64,000 nucleotides of DNA from Ascaphus truei (lineage: Eukaryota; Chordata; Amphibia; Anura; Ascaphidae), in contig CM071568.1 in assembly GCA_036426205.1 (NCBI GenBank), forward strand, positions 304,987,027-305,051,026, read 5' to 3'. Under the pieces are notes generated by a model. It did no database searches. It was not told where the DNA came from and was given only the letters and a program-made list of their open reading frames with translations. The stretch's first letter is position 1. Each line of letters starts with the position of its first letter. Both the position numbers and the translations under genes were made by a program. Positions 1 to 12,300 of the stretch are shown in pieces.

Positions 1-178
1 CAACCTTATACCCATCCCCTGCCACCCTCCCTCCTCTCTCCCTTTGTCCTGTGCCCTTTGGAATGCTCGCTCCCTCTCTAACATGTTCCTTTCTGTACAT
101 TACTTTTTTCTCTCTCGGTCTCTGCTCCTATTTGCTATAACTGAGACCTGACTCACCCAGTCTGACTCTGCTCTGGAA
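1..178 (+). mobile_element. CR1/L2-group LINE, 5' ORF2 fragment (copy 1)
   Basis: This is a fragment of the start of a non-LTR retrotransposon ORF2. It matches the segments at about 3,298-3,757 and 14,466-14,938, where a 2A-like GDISPNPGP peptide is followed by LWNARSLSNK and ends at ITETWL, the opening of an APE-type endonuclease. Here only the last part is present and the window edge cuts it. As in the other two copies, it stops just after the ETWL motif and runs into the zinc-finger gene front-end repeat (TTCCAATTCTGTTTTATATACAG). The shared breakpoint indicates that the junction was copied along with the host segment. Confidence 0.7.
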
Positions 179-179
179 T

Positions 180-298
180 ATTCCAATTCTGTTTTATATA
201 CAGGCACATTCTAAAACCCAACACATATAGATTAAGTAACCTCTGGTCAGCACCTCCAGAGCAGCACTGCCCACTGCCAGCACCTCCAGAGCAGAACA
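180..298 (+). repeat. Truncated front-end exon copy with two minisatellite units
   Basis: The segment holds the conserved acceptor tract ending in ATATACAG at about 203, then the 5' UTR start and about two 30-bp AGAGCAGCACTGCCCACTGC-type units. No ATGGATCC start follows, so this copy of the ATG exon is cut off and non-coding. Confidence 0.6.
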
Positions 299-800
299 TT
301 TGTCTGAGTGCTAATTTAGAGGTTTTCTTTTTTGTGTTTCCATATCTATCTCCTTCCTCTAGCACCACCTACAGCTTATATCTTTGTTATAACTATTTCA
401 GATATATTTTTCTGACTTAGGTAGGTTTAGACTTTGCTTTATTTATTGGTAGTGATACGGTATTCGCCTCTTTGTGTATACTATATATAAATTCACATAA
501 ACAACGTTGCAAAGCGTCGTAAGAGCGTATATATATAATATTATACTATATAATATTATATTATACTATATAATATATTATTTATTATGTTATATTATAT
601 ATATAATACAGTATATGCACTATATAATTTATGTGTGTGCTGCATATCTTACTGCCTGCATAAAATATTTTGTGTATTTTAGCATTAAAAATGCCTTCAG
701 GAACGGAACCTTTCATTTAAACAGTGTTCCTATGAGAAAACGTGTTTCGCTTTACAACACCATTTTGAGTAACGCATTGTGTCGGATAACCGAGGACTGC
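299..800. other. AT-rich stretch without a recognisable gene
   Basis: Nothing coding is supported here. About 525-610 is a low-complexity TATA/ATAT run. The open frames across it are products of the simple repeat. Confidence 0.6.
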
Positions 801-1379
801 CTGTATTCCTTATACTCTATAAGTCCCAATGTCATTCACTCCCACGTCTGAGTGTATACCCCTTGCCCACCACCGTGTACCCCCACACCGCGTCCACAGT
901 ATAACCCCCTTGTCCCGTGGTCAGCGCTGCCACTATGTGTGAGTACTCTGTAGGTGGTGCTCGTGAGTAACAATACCTGCCCAGTGCGACGGCACCCGGG
1001 CGTTCAAAAGATCTTCAAAAAGGGTCCGACGACCTCCTGTTCCACCAGCGGGATGATCGGTCAGGGTCGTCCACCCTGGGTACACTTCCGCTCTCTCTGC
1101 GGAGTAAGCCTGATCCCAGGCCTCTGGGTAGGAAGTGCAGCGTCCGCTGTGTCCTTGACTGGCACTGTATATGCTAAAGGGGCAGGTTCCCTAACCTCGG
1201 GCCTGTCCCTGCAGTAACGCAATCTGAGTGGCTCGGGTGCTAACTGGGGCCTAGGGGGCTGCTGGCCTAGTGCAGTGGGTCACTGACCCCTGCACTCTCA
1301 CCTCCTAGACTCTCCTGGCGCCGACTGACGTGTTTCCCAGCGCGCAAAATGTATCAATCCCTGAGAGCAGGGAGATACT

Positions 1380-1565
1380 GCAGCCCTATTGGCTCCCTGG
1401 CGTCATGTGGAGCGCTCCTGAGGCTCATGTGACATGTAGTCCCTGCCCATAGCCTCTCCTGATTGGTGGGGGGTTCACGCGCTATAACTGCGCATGCGCG
1501 AGCTAGCCGAAGGCCTCCGCAACTACTGCCTCACTGCTCATGCGCCAGGCAAAAGAAGATGGCGC
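1380..1565 (+). promoter_or_regulatory. CpG-rich promoter of the zinc-finger locus (copy 1)
   Basis: The motifs in order are a reverse CCAAT at about 1,388 and a GAGGCTCATGTGACATGTAG element at 1,421-1,446. The latter read in reverse contains GGGACTACAT, resembling the ZNF143/SBS class. Then come a second reverse CCAAT (GATTGG, 1,461), a perfect NRF1-type TGCGCATGCGC at 1,489-1,499, and a YY1-type AAGATGGCG at 1,556-1,564. YY1 sites of this form often lie just downstream of transcription starts in TATA-less vertebrate promoters. A start near 1,540-1,560 on the plus strand is therefore inferred. The motifs are read directly; promoter activity is not shown. Confidence 0.65.
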
Positions 1566-1702
1566 CCTGCAATGGGAGCCGCCGGGAGTACCTGGCTACG
1601 CGATCGCTGCTGCACCAGCACCCAGCAACCGCCCGCACCCACTCTTGCGGCCAGCTGACGGGTCAGTTGCTGTGTTCGGCGGCACCCGCGACTCCCGCCA
1701 AG
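1556..1702 (+). other. Putative non-coding first exon (copy 1)
   Basis: The segment runs from the YY1-type element to a splice donor CCAAG/GTGACG at 1,702/1,703. The equivalent donor in copy 2 is CCAAG/GTGAGG, closer to consensus. It is GC-rich and has no start codon matching the downstream coding exons. It is best read as 5' UTR spliced to the acceptor at 2,796. The 5' boundary is inferred. Confidence 0.45.
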
Positions 1703-1737
1703 GTGACGGGGGGTACTGGAAAGCCCAAGGGGACCGG

Positions 1738-1795
1738 GATATATATATGTATGTATGTATGCATGCATGTGTATATATATATATATGTGTACTTT
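1738..1795. repeat. TA/TG microsatellite
   Basis: Alternating ATATATGTATGTATGCATGC-type repeats lie just inside the first intron. The homologous site in copy 2 (about 12,480-12,515) is shorter and degenerate. Confidence 0.8.
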
Positions 1796-2796
1796 TGTCA
1801 AGTCCATTATTACATGGAAAACCCTTAAGCCAATGCTTGCTGCTTTAAACACAGCTTTTAAACATTGCATCTCATCCCAGGCTAAGCCAATAAACCTACT
1901 CACAGACAGACTGTCTTATTGTGTTTACAATACTTGTATTATACGTGTGGATACGTTCCACAGATATAACACAGAATAGTGCTTTTGATTCAGTATCAGA
2001 ATATAACTATTCCGCTGGAAATTATCTGGCTCGGGAAGCAGTGATCCCGTCATAATAGGACGGGCTTATAAGGGTGTGAGCAGGTCAGAAGTCTGTGTCC
2101 TACCTTCAGATGGGCAGAGCCTATTCCCTCATGTCATGTGCTGACATTGAGAGACCAGGGGAAAATAAATAATCAGTGAGTAACATGTCAGTGTTTCCCC
2201 AGGCATTCCTTTATATAAGCATGTCCTGCCATGTACAAATGTGCTGAATGTGAGAAACTGGAGGTGATCGAGGAACAAATTAATGAGGGTGTGAGGGATT
2301 AAACCCCCCTATTTATTATGGTGGGGTAAGGTGAGGGGAAGTTACTGCACTGGTTCCTCTGCATTACCCACTTCTCACCGTATGAAATAGGAAAGTGAGA
2401 CTGTGTCAGTACGGAGCAGAACTGCGGGACCTGAGAGAGTATCGGGAGCATTTATCAAAGTCTCACTCATGTACTGTATCTGCTTTTTATTCATACTATG
2501 GAACAGTACAGTATGTTACTATGTTACACTATGAGGACTTTACTGGTCGTTTGGCTGCTAATCTCCGACTATCTTTATACTTTTCTAGATGGTTATGTTG
2601 TGACACAATCCTGAGCCATTAAAGTTTTGCAGTGTTTGAAATGAAGTTCCTGTTTGCGAATGGACCATGTGTGTTTTTTGGTGTCCCTGTCTTCTCTGAC
2701 TCCTTTGGGGTTAATGATTTAGGTTTGAAAACGCTGATACTAAATGCTGTATATTTGTCCAAAAAACTGATCATTCCAATTCTGTTTTATATACAG

Positions 2797-2907
2797 GCTC
2801 ATTCTAAAACCCAACACATATGGATTAACCTCCAGAGGACCACTGCCCACTGCCAGCACCTCCCAGAGCAGCGCTGCCCACTCCCAGCATGGATCCACGC
2901 TTGTTAA
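2797..2907 (+). CDS. Zinc-finger gene ATG exon, copy U1
   Basis: The acceptor is TGTTTTATATACAG at 2,796. The exon holds a 5' UTR with two minisatellite units, then ATG at 2,889 encoding MDPRLL plus one base, and a strong donor A/GTGAGT at 2,907/2,908. The coding part is 19 nt, so the exit phase is 1. The same ATG exon occurs at 14,066, 15,288, 16,532 and 19,635. This copy keeps both the acceptor and the best donor, but its partner micro-exon at 3,016 has a mutated acceptor. The protein role is only inferred, as the N-terminus of a C2H2 zinc-finger factor. Confidence 0.6.
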   Translation, partial: AHSKTQHIWINLQRTTAHCQHLPEQRCPLPAWIHAC

Positions 2908-3015
2908 GTGAGTAGAGGAGACATTTTAGTGTCTTTGCAATATGCAAGGGGGGAATATCTGATTATTTGGCAGTTATGTGAGTCAAACACCCAAACTAAT
3001 CTTGTTTGCTTATGG

Positions 3016-3027
3016 AACCACCAGCAG
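3016..3027 (+). pseudogene. 12-nt micro-exon, copy U1, acceptor lost
   Basis: AACCACCAGCAG is followed by the donor GTAAGA. In copies at 14,192, 15,415 and 16,654 the exon follows TATAG. Here the acceptor reads TATGG, so AG is lost and this copy should be skipped. Joined after the ATG exon in phase 1, an intact micro-exon adds K-P-P-A and a final G base. Confidence 0.65.
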
Positions 3028-3297
3028 GTAAGAAGATATCTTCACCTCTGTCATTTTATGCCAGAAGGGCTAGTAATACATTTCTAATAAAAAAAAAAAA
3101 ATGATTTGTCTAAGGTTATATTGGGAATATTATTGTTATTGAGGTTTGAACATTGGTAGCTCCAAATGTTTTCAGCACTCGTGGGTAAAAACTTCTTCAG
3201 CACTCAAAGGGTTAATAACAAAGTAAAATCAATCACTTCACCCCTCCCCCATAGGAATCAGTATAGAGTATTTCTGTATACTGATATCACAGTATAT

Positions 3298-3757
3298 ATC
3301 ACATTTGCTCGCTCCCTTTTAAATCTCCATCTCTCCTTCCTTCACCACTTCTCTGTTCACATAAACTCCTTTCTTACCTGCGCCTTCTGACACCACACAG
3401 CTATACCCCCAGCAATAAAGCACACCCCTACAAATCATCCTCACACATTCTCTTTCTATCCATGCTTCTCCTCCTTGCTTCTGGGGATATCTCTCCCAAT
3501 CCTGGTCCCTGCCTTATTCCTACATGCGCTCATCCTCGCCTGCCAATTGCAACCTCTACTTCTTCTGGTGTCAACCCCTCCAACCTTATACCCATCCCCT
3601 GCCACCCTCCCTCCTCTCTCCCTTTCTCCTGTGCCCTTTGGAATGCTCGCTCCCGTTCTAACAAGTTCCTTTCTGTGCATGGCTTTTTTCTCTCTCGGTC
3701 TCTGCTCCTATTTGCTATAACTGAGACCTGGCTCACCCAGTCTGACTCTGCTCTGTA
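3298..3757 (+). mobile_element. CR1/L2-group LINE 5' fragment (copy 2)
   Basis: The plus-strand translation shows LLASGDISPNPGP, a 2A-like skipping motif often found at the N-terminus of CR1/L2/Rex1-group ORF2, then LWNARSRSNK and LLFAITETWL of the endonuclease start. The rest of the EN and RT is missing. The element sits in the intron between the micro-exon and where the acidic exon would be. It ends at the same point as the copies at 1-178 and 14,466-14,938, so the LINE fragment was duplicated with the locus. Confidence 0.75.
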
Positions 3758-3940
3758 ATATTCAAATTCTGTTTTATATACAGGCACATTCTAAAACCCA
3801 ACACATATAGATTAAGTAACCTCCGGTCAGAACCTACAGAGCAGCACTGCCCACTGCCAGCACCTCCAGAGGACCACTGCCCACTGCCAGCACCTCCAGA
3901 GCAGCACTGCTCACTGCCAGCACCTCCCAGAGCAGCACTT
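3758..3940 (+). repeat. Partial ATG-exon copy: acceptor and about four minisatellite units
   Basis: The TTCTGTTTTATATACAG acceptor (3,783) is followed by 5' UTR and about four 30-bp units. The similarity then stops at about 3,940, before any ATGGATCC. This is a dead copy. Confidence 0.65.
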
Positions 3941-6189
3941 CTCAGCATCCGTTGACGATGTGCCAAACCACTAATCACCTGGTTATATGAGGCTGGTCTA
4001 TCCTGACTACCAAGTGGTTGTGATGTCCATGTACCTCATCAGTCCAGCATGGCCTCACTATCGCTCGTATCCGGGTATGGCGGCTGGAAAAAGATGGCAT
4101 CTTCTGACTGAGGGGCCAACTGCCTGGACCGTCATGAAAGCCTTTAACATTGTACCTAGGTGATGCTCCACCCCGAGTCCGTCCTCTGCCAACCTGTGCG
4201 CTAAGTGGACTGAAAGTCCGAGCGCCGGGATCGCCCCCCACCATGCCTAATGTGACGTGGTCTGCTACTGACTCCGAGTGAGAGACCGCTGCGGCAGTGA
4301 GGAGGAGGTACCTATTTATTGAAACTGGCCGCGCTTCCCAGCTACCACGATGGATCTGGCCGCCGCTCCAGTACAATGCTGTGGGGATAAACGCCCTGAT
4401 GCGGCGTGAGGTGTGGTGAGTGTAGTATCACTGTCTAAGAGTCCCCGCTGGGATACAAGCCAGAAAGATGGCGGAGCTGTAATGTAGGGTCAATAGGAGA
4501 TGTGCACGAGGCTGCTGCCGTTGTTGACCTACATGCCGAGTGCTGAAACGCCACTACGATGACATGCGCTGCTCAAGTCGCGCTGGTGGCAGAAAACGTT
4601 ACCGGCCGGTGGCTACCCCCCTGATGACGCATCGACTCTCCTACGTCGCTACTCCACCACCGGGAGCTAAGATGGCCGCTGGAGTGAGCCGCCAACCCGG
4701 GTGAGACTCCAGAGAGATCCAGGCCCGCTCACGGTGAGTACTACCATACTGGTTTGAAACATTCTCTGACAGCAGGGAGCGGAAGAAGTCCCGGGTAAGC
4801 CCTTCAGCGCCAGGCGCTGGTGAAGCCGCGTGACATAAGGCAGAGGGAGTGGCAAGAATGAAACTGAATCCAGGACTGTGCAGGCTCACGGGAGCTCCCT
4901 CCGGGAGAAGTTCCCGGACATACCATAGAGACTTGGTGAGCCGGCCTTGTCACATGAAGGTCCCAGGCGGGGCCATGATCATCTGCCCTTTTCGCCCCCC
5001 TCTCCCTGTCCATCACCAGTCCCCACGGTGCGGCCCTTGACACCAGACCTTGCACCGTTGATCTCTATCGCGACAAGATATGAGTTTATGTCGTTTGTTA
5101 TGCTGAATAATGCATTTGAGAAGGGTCGTGTGCAGTGAGGGGGAGTTGGATGATGTGGGATGAGTTACAGAGTATCCGCCAGATGTATTGTCTCCTAGGT
5201 GGGAAGAGGTCACTATATTATGGGTGCGCGGGTAATCTGCTACTGAAGAAGCCTAGGAATTAGTTAGCGCAGCCCAGTAGTAATTATTATAGTTCAGGAA
5301 CATGCGGTATATGAGTTTTCAATACGCCTTCCCTTTTTCCTGAAAATTGAGGCAGCAGTGTTGAGACACGCCATTCTGAGTGGGAAGTGAAAGAAGCCAA
5401 GCACCTAGGCCCCACCTAGCCCTCAATGGCTAGTGACTCCTCCTATGTGGAGGGTGACAGAGCTCCCAATTATTAAATTATAGGATGGCTGTGAGGTAGA
5501 GATATTCACATAGATAGAGTGGGAGTATATCTCCGAATATGAGAAAGTGCCAGGTGGACTCCGTTTTAAGGAAGTACTGAGGACATAATGGAAACGAGAA
5601 TGTAGAAGAGTGATCCTGCTCAATTATATTGATGTATTCTATACGATGTAGAGTAGAAATGGTTCTATAGTCCTGTATTGCAATGTATCTGTTGTAATGC
5701 AGGATGTATGCCGTTATGGTCTAGGCTGGAATGTGATAGGAGCTTAATACATGTTCAGACATTATGTGAATGTACAGGTGTATGGTAAGGAGTTTACCTA
5801 CGTAGTTCCAAGCGGGGACGGTCGGAGTTTACCAGGGGAGGTATACGTGGCCTTCGGCCCAGCATATGATTCATCTGGCGCCTATTCCCTGCAGTACTGT
5901 TAGAACAGGCAGGGAACAGGTTTATTCCTTAGTTGAGCATGTTTGTGCATTAGCTCGAGTATGTAGCAATATTCAGAGGCAGCCTAAGCCACCATGAGCA
6001 TGTTTAATCCAAGGCTGGATATGGGTTGTGGAACAAACCTGAACCCTGGTGTGTGTGAGCCAATCGGTAGCCCAGCTTGCGTATTGTGATAATGATCAAA
6101 GCTAGCAGGACACTCTGCAACAGGGACTTATCTCTGTATCAGTAATGGTCTCTAAATCCGCAGTGTTTTTTTTTTTGCGTGGTTTAACT

Positions 6190-6410
6190 GCAGCGATAGT
6201 CAATTATAAACACCACCGCCTGATTACGTATGTGGTAGAAAAGTAGTCCTTTGGAGACCGGCGTAGGACTCTTTAGCTCTGTGCAGAGCGAATTGGGAAG
6301 AGGACACGAGCAGTGTTTTGGAGTCTCACAGGAGAACTGACTAAAAGAACACCGATCTACTGGCGATGGTCTGTAGTCTGCGCCAGCAAGCTGATTGCAA
6401 GCACCCATAA
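6190..6410 (+). repeat. Diverged direct repeat, left copy
   Basis: It shares CACTGCCTGATTA-like sequence, TAGGACTCTTTAGCT, GAGTCTCACAGG and ACTAAAAGAACACC in the same order with 7,830-8,035. The spacing of about 1.64 kb could fit LTRs of a short decayed element, but no TG...CA ends or target duplication were found. Confidence 0.5.
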
Positions 6411-7829
6411 TAAGATCTAACCTTGGATGTGGATTTCTGGTGCACGCCAGAGGTGCGAGGTTCCAGGAGAGCAGAGAAGCTTAATGCTCAGCTGATAACA
6501 GATAAGGATTTATTATGAGACGCTTGTATCTGCTTACAAGATATCTTGCTTCAATTAAAAAAGAGAAAACTTGAACTGAAAGAGGGAATTTCAGTGACAG
6601 ACGGAGAAGTAAGGAAAAGTTTGACGAGAGCCACACGACTTCAGAACAAACTGCAAGTTGCGACACTCTCCAGTTGCATGCAGGAGAACAGCAAACGAAC
6701 GAGGAGAAAAAGCAGGTGCTAAGAGGAACAAGCGTGCAGGAACGTTCGTGAAGACCCAGCAGTCTCCCACAGAGCAGTATGAGGAGCTAAAGGGGCCCCC
6801 GCATGTCTTCAGAGCCTCATTGCGAAGCGGAGTTCGATACAAGTGATCGTATGAGAGCGGAGAGGTGCGAAGAGCGCTCAGAAACCTGAGCGAGGACGCA
6901 GAGGATGTTCCATTTCCCTTCAGTCAGTATTCCAAGGAGAGAGAAAACAGACGCAGGCAAACCTTGACGACAAAAATTACCGAGCTCCAGAGAATATGAA
7001 GGAGACTACTGATACAGACCTCTGCCAGACAGTAACGTTACAGATTCTCCCATACGGAAAAAAAGGTTATGGCTCATGCACCAAGCCACCAAGTTATCCC
7101 ACAGTAATATGCCCCGTGAGGTCAAGGGTACAGTGAGAGTGGGGACTCCACGCAACTTCAAAAACAAAATACGAGAAGTTTGAGCACCTAAGGAAGCCAC
7201 TAAGCCCAACCTACCAGTGCCCAAACGGCAACAACAGAGGAGTAGAAGTGCAGAATCAACCCAGAAGAAATCCTTAGTGAGGAAAGCTGAAAAAATAGGA
7301 CTTCTTCGAGAAAATGAGGTGGAGTTCAACCTCAGTCCTAAAGAAGCTGTAAGCGCGACTATGTGGTGTGGAGACAAACTGCGAAGAGAAGATCAGTTCC
7401 TTAAGAGCAGAAACTCATAAGGCATTTCTTAACGCCTACAACTGTTGCCCCCTAGCACTTGTCATACAAAAATGAGGAGTGCGCCGACGCAACAGAAACT
7501 CTCATGGAACCAAGCACGCAAAAAAAGACTACGTGCGGAAAAGTCCTCCTCGAAGACGACTGAGGAAGTGTGATACTCAAGCAACTTCGAGGGAGAAGAA
7601 GGAACATAAATGGAGAAAGGCGCTCCAATCCAGCGGGACAGAGGGTTTTTTCCTCACATCCATCATTCAAAGTCACAGAAGATCTGAATGAGAGTGGAAG
7701 GATGGGCTTAGAGACCCATGAGATAAGCCGAGTTCAACAAACAGGGACATGAGGTCATGTAAAAGAGGGGACTTACTATACGGTTCAGTAAATGTCCATC
7801 TAAGCACAGTGCTGGTGGTAATGCTGGTA

Positions 7830-8035
7830 AGTCAATTAATAAAACCACACTGCCTGATTAGATTGGCTTAGAAAAAAAGTATGATCTTTTTGAGACAGGA
7901 AGTAGGACTCTTTAGCTATGACTGAGAGCTGAACTGGAGTGGAGACAGAGCGTGTTTTGAGTCTCACAGGAGGAGACTGACTAAAAGAACACCCATTCTG
8001 CCAGGTTGGTGCAGCATATGATTGCCGCCCAAGCT
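7830..8035 (+). repeat. Diverged direct repeat, right copy
   Basis: This is the partner of 6,190-6,410. It differs by many small gaps as well as substitutions. Confidence 0.5.
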
Positions 8036-9264
8036 CGCTATTCTGTCCGCAATGTTCCGTCGCAAGAATGTCTCCGAAACAGCACTTCATCTAGACACTG
8101 CTATCTTCATCTCTGGGTGTGGTTGCCCTATTGCAACCAAAATAAGTTCTATAAGTTTGCGGGTTGAGCCTGTTTATTGTACGCGACGCACTGCCGTTGA
8201 CTCGGAGAGAAGGATTACTCTAACTGATCACGACTACGCACTGTTATGTTTAAGCGAGAATCGATTATTCTGCCCCCCCGTTATTTGCATGGCGGATTAG
8301 ATGTTTGGGCTGAGTGATATGCTGATTGATAGTAGAACAGAGATAGAGCGTGATTTATATACTGATTTCACTCTAGAAATAGCTCCACAGGGGGGTGATA
8401 GAGAATGTTCTCCCCGCCTCTGTTTTTAGCTGTAATTCCAGTATCTTTGTTTGTAGAGAATTTAGGCACATATAGTATTTCGTTTTATAAGCTCAATTTG
8501 TGATCGTTGTAGGTCCGCTTGCTAACTCCAGAGCAATTATCCGAGTTGATTCCCAGTTAGTTAGTTTAGCTCAGTGTGAACGTCGTCTTCAAGACACGCC
8601 AGAGGCCCAGCCCGACCCAACGAGAATAGCCCTCGCCCTCACCTCAACCATCCATCCACTCTCCGGGCGGGCGGCCAGACCGCGCGCAATGAACTGCCCA
8701 TAATGACAAGCCCCAAGCCTAATAGCAGAACGGCCACGATGAAGGGAGATACGTAGATGCTGGCTGTGATAGTGCTGGTTGCTGACTGCTTGCTATAAAG
8801 AACCACCAAAATGCTGCTGTGGGGTGGTTGCGTGCGTATCACTGTCACTGTTCCTGGATGAGACGATGGCCAGTGAGAGAGGTCAGTGGGGGTCTCTCCT
8901 CTGGGACCCCAGCGGGGATCCCTCCTGGCTGGAGGACGCTTGCCACCACTGAGTGAAGAACAATGGTGGTAACCTGTCCCACCCTCTGGTCCTGTGTTCC
9001 TGGGACTTCCTACACCCCCGCGCTCGCGAGCACCGCAGAGGAGCACACTCTTTTCCCCCCCCCCCCCTACCAAGGAAGACGAAGGAGGGTTGAGCGGGGC
9101 CATCTGGGCCGTATGTGAGCACTGCGCTGGGGCCTATAGCTTCTTCGGTGTGCAGGCCCGACATGCTAAAAAGAGGAAGTACCTTCACGAGCTGAGAGCA
9201 GAGAAAGATCGAAATAAGTGGACAGGCGAGGAGAGTGAGGGAGCCACAGAAAGCAGAATCAGCT

Positions 9265-10035
9265 AGCAGCGGCCACAGAGTAAATCACCAGACGCAATAC
9301 ACAAACCAAGGACACAGAGTCTATCTACACACACGGCAGCGATCCGACCACTACACACACGTGCAAGTACAGTACATTCACCAGACGTCCTACACACACG
9401 GGTTTTTGACACGAGTAATACAAGACGTGCTACACACAGGGCGTCAGGTTATATCACAGACGCGCACTACACACACGGGGCACAGAGTATATCACCAGGG
9501 CGTCAACCCAGCGGCACAGAGTATATCACCAGACTCACTACACACACGCGACAAAGTATATCACAGACCGTCACTACACAAAGCACCAAGTTCACAGAGT
9601 ACATACACACAACGGTCACCGTATATCCGACCACTAACACACAGACAGAGTATATTCACCAGACGTCACTACAACACAGCCACAGAGTATATCACCAGAC
9701 GCCCACTACACACACACCACAGAGATTCCAACCAGAGTCGAACAACGGGAACCAGAGTGATAACTCACAGCGGCCAAGACAAACACGGGCACAGAGGACT
9801 CTTCACCAGATGTCACTAGCACACACAGCACCAGAGCTATATAACAGGCCTCACACACAGGACGGCAGCACAAGTGAATACAGAGTTCAACACAAACGGC
9901 ACAGAGTATATAGCCAGAGGGGACTACAACACACGGGTACGAGATATATCACCAGATGTACTACACACACAGCACAGAGTATATAAGCAGAGCTCACTAC
10001 ACACACAGACAGGAGTATATCCACCAGGCCCGCAT
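9265..10035. repeat. Degenerate tandem repeat, about 35-bp unit
   Basis: The unit approximates CACAGAGTATATCACCAGAC followed by GTCACTACACACACGG. It recurs about 20 times with constant small insertions and deletions. No unit is cleanly conserved, which suggests an old satellite or poor base calling. The open frames across it (for example 9,235-9,819) are by-products. Confidence 0.8.
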
Positions 10036-11525
10036 AATACAGGATGTGGGGGGTAGAAGGGGCGCGAGATTGTCACTATGTTTCTCACCAGCCACAGCAG
10101 CCCACAGTGCAGCTATCTCCCAGGGGGCGCTCACTGCCACCTTGCTTCGGAGCCACCAGGGGTCACGCTTCCGATGAGCCTAGGAGGAGGTTAAGAGAGC
10201 TGATCTGGCCTCCTCCTTCCCTTCTAGGCCCTCTGCTGCAGCCGGATTGCTGGGGTGTCGAACGATTGATCCGCGCAGGAAAGGAAACATGAACCTGAGC
10301 ACAGAGATTGATCCCACATCTGAAGTGGGGAATCCAGGTCACTCCACAAGGAAGACTAGAAGATCACAGGGCTCCCCCCACCCTCCATACGGAACTACAA
10401 CACACAAGTGAGGGGGGGAGGGATAAGGCAATCATACAGGCACCTGAGGGAGAGGGACACAATGAGACGAATAGAGTCTGCAGCCTCTAAGTCCCTTATT
10501 CCTGTCCCCCCTCACATTGCCACCCACTGCTGCCACAGAGATCTTAAGCCTGTGTTACTGGGTAAGTGTTTCCTCCTCCCCCCATTTCCCTCCCTGTGTG
10601 GACTGTGCACATTTATCCCAGTGCTCGAGCTCCTTAACACAGGAGCATGAGAGGCTGAGCCTCTGTAGTGAGGGGAGCTCTGGCCACTGGGGGGACGTTA
10701 CTCTCCTGGTATCACAGCGGACTGGGGTAGATCAGATGGGGTGGTATTTACATTGGAATTAAACATATCGAATCAGGGAGGAAAGATTGGAGAAGTTATT
10801 AAATAGAGTTAGAAAAGTAATAGATTGAGGGTGGTATTGCCGTTGCGAGTTTAACCCCTATTACCACAGGGCAGGCATCCTGTGTGTGTTAGGGCTTTAG
10901 CTCTATATACCGATAAATAATATCTTGGCCCCTTGACAGACGACTACCATGACCGCCTCCTACTGTCCTGTATCGACTTCTCCCCACCAATTAGATGTAA
11001 GAACGCTCCCGAAGCAGACGGACCCTCTTACGAAAGCTTGACATTTATCTGAAGCGATTTACCCATAGAAACGTATTTTCATTATTGGTTATTTATTGTG
11101 TCAATGCTATATACTAATGTTAAGACGCTCATGCTACACCTATGGGTTGCTATATAAATAAACAAACCTTATACAATTGCAGTTGAGTGATGTAATATAC
11201 TCATTTTGAATGACACTCTTAGATGTTTAATAATTATTTCACAACATCGTATGACTTAGACATATAATGTACTATATATATATATATAGATGTAGTGTGT
11301 GTGTGGTAAACGGTGTTCCCTGGAAACAAGACGTACTGAGCTGTATATAACCTGTGGGCCTCAGGAGCCTAAGCCTCGCATCGGGGAGCTGGGCGTACAT
11401 GACATACTATATTATCTCGTGCGTGAAACGTCCCCCACCATGGAGGTCGATCCCGACGGGCGAGGGAGGGGCCCCATCACAAGACTACAACCAAGACAGC
11501 CCTTGGTATGAATAGACAAAAGTAA
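10036..11525. other. 1.5 kb with no supported gene
   Basis: The sequence is unique-looking, with a TA run at about 11,272-11,290. Short open frames show no recognisable motif. Confidence 0.5.
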
Positions 11526-12149
11526 CCTTACTGAAAATGCAATATTGCCTTATATCTATAAGTCCCAATGTCATTCACTCCCACTGAGGTATTACCCTTG
11601 CCCATACCGTGTACCCCCACACCGTGTGATCACATATACCCCTTGTCCCCGTGGGGCAGCGCTGCCACTATGTGTGAGTACGCTGTAGGTGGTGCTCGTG
11701 AGTAACAATACTGCCCAGCGGCGACGGCACCGGGGCGTTCAAAAGATTTCAAAAAGGTCGCGACGACCTCTGGTTTCACCAGCGCGGATGATCGGTCAAG
11801 GTCGGTTCAACCCTGGCTACAGCTGACCGTCTCTCTGCGGAGTAGGCCTGATCAGGCCTCTGGGTAGGAAGCGCAGCGTCCACTGTTCCCTTGACTGCAC
11901 TATATGCTAAAGGGGCAGGTTCCCTAACAGTCCCTGCCCAGATAACACAATTCACTGAGTGGCTCAGGTGCCCTAACTGGGGCCTAGGGGCTGCTGGCCC
12001 TAGGCAGTGGGTCACTGACCACCGCACCTCACTCCTTCCCTAGACTCTCCTGGCGCCGACTGACTGTTTCCCAGCGCGCAAAATGTATCACTCCTGAGAG
12101 ACAGGAGATACTGCAGCCCTATGGCTCCATGGCATACATGTGGGGGCGT

Positions 12150-12300
12150 CCTGAGGCCATGTGACATGTAGTCCATGGCCCATAGCCTCTTCCTGATGAT
12201 GGGGGGTTCACGACGCTATAACTGCGCATGCCGAGAGCTAGACGAAGGCCTCCGAAACTACTGCCCTCACGTGCGCATGGCAAGGCAAAAGAAGATGGCG
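12150..12300 (+). promoter_or_regulatory. Promoter of the zinc-finger locus (copy 2)
   Basis: The ZNF143-like element (CATGTGACATGTAGTCCATG, about 12,158-12,177) and the YY1-type AAGATGGCG (12,292-12,300) are kept. The NRF1 palindrome is damaged: it reads GCGCATGCCGAG against GCGCATGCGCGAG in copy 1. Activity could therefore be reduced if the indel is real. Confidence 0.5.

Larger units (their letters stand above)
800..2640 (+). repeat. Segmental duplication, copy 1 (promoter and first intron)
   Basis: This block is repeated in the same orientation at about 11,530-13,390. Shared landmarks in the same order include AAGTCCCAATGTCATTCACT near the start, the CpG-rich promoter, an AAGATGGCG start region, an AT/GT microsatellite, and GGTTATGTTGTG near the end. 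Copy 2 differs chiefly by many one- and two-base gaps. The block brings a promoter and non-coding first exon to each group of coding front-end exons downstream. Confidence 0.85.
3941..9250. other. 5.3 kb without a supported gene
   Basis: No open frame here looks like a known family, and codon-like structure is absent. Three AAGATGGC/AAGATGGM motifs (about 4,092, 4,465 and 4,672) lie in GC-rich sequence resembling a retroelement 5' UTR, but no matching ORF follows. A diverged direct repeat pair (about 6,190-6,410 and 7,830-8,035) sits inside. A basic, Q/R/K-rich open frame at 7,217-7,420 has no recognisable domain. Confidence 0.5.

Noticed and set aside
9265..10035. CRISPR-like array
   Set aside because: The units are contiguous and degenerate with no unique spacers, and the sequence is vertebrate.
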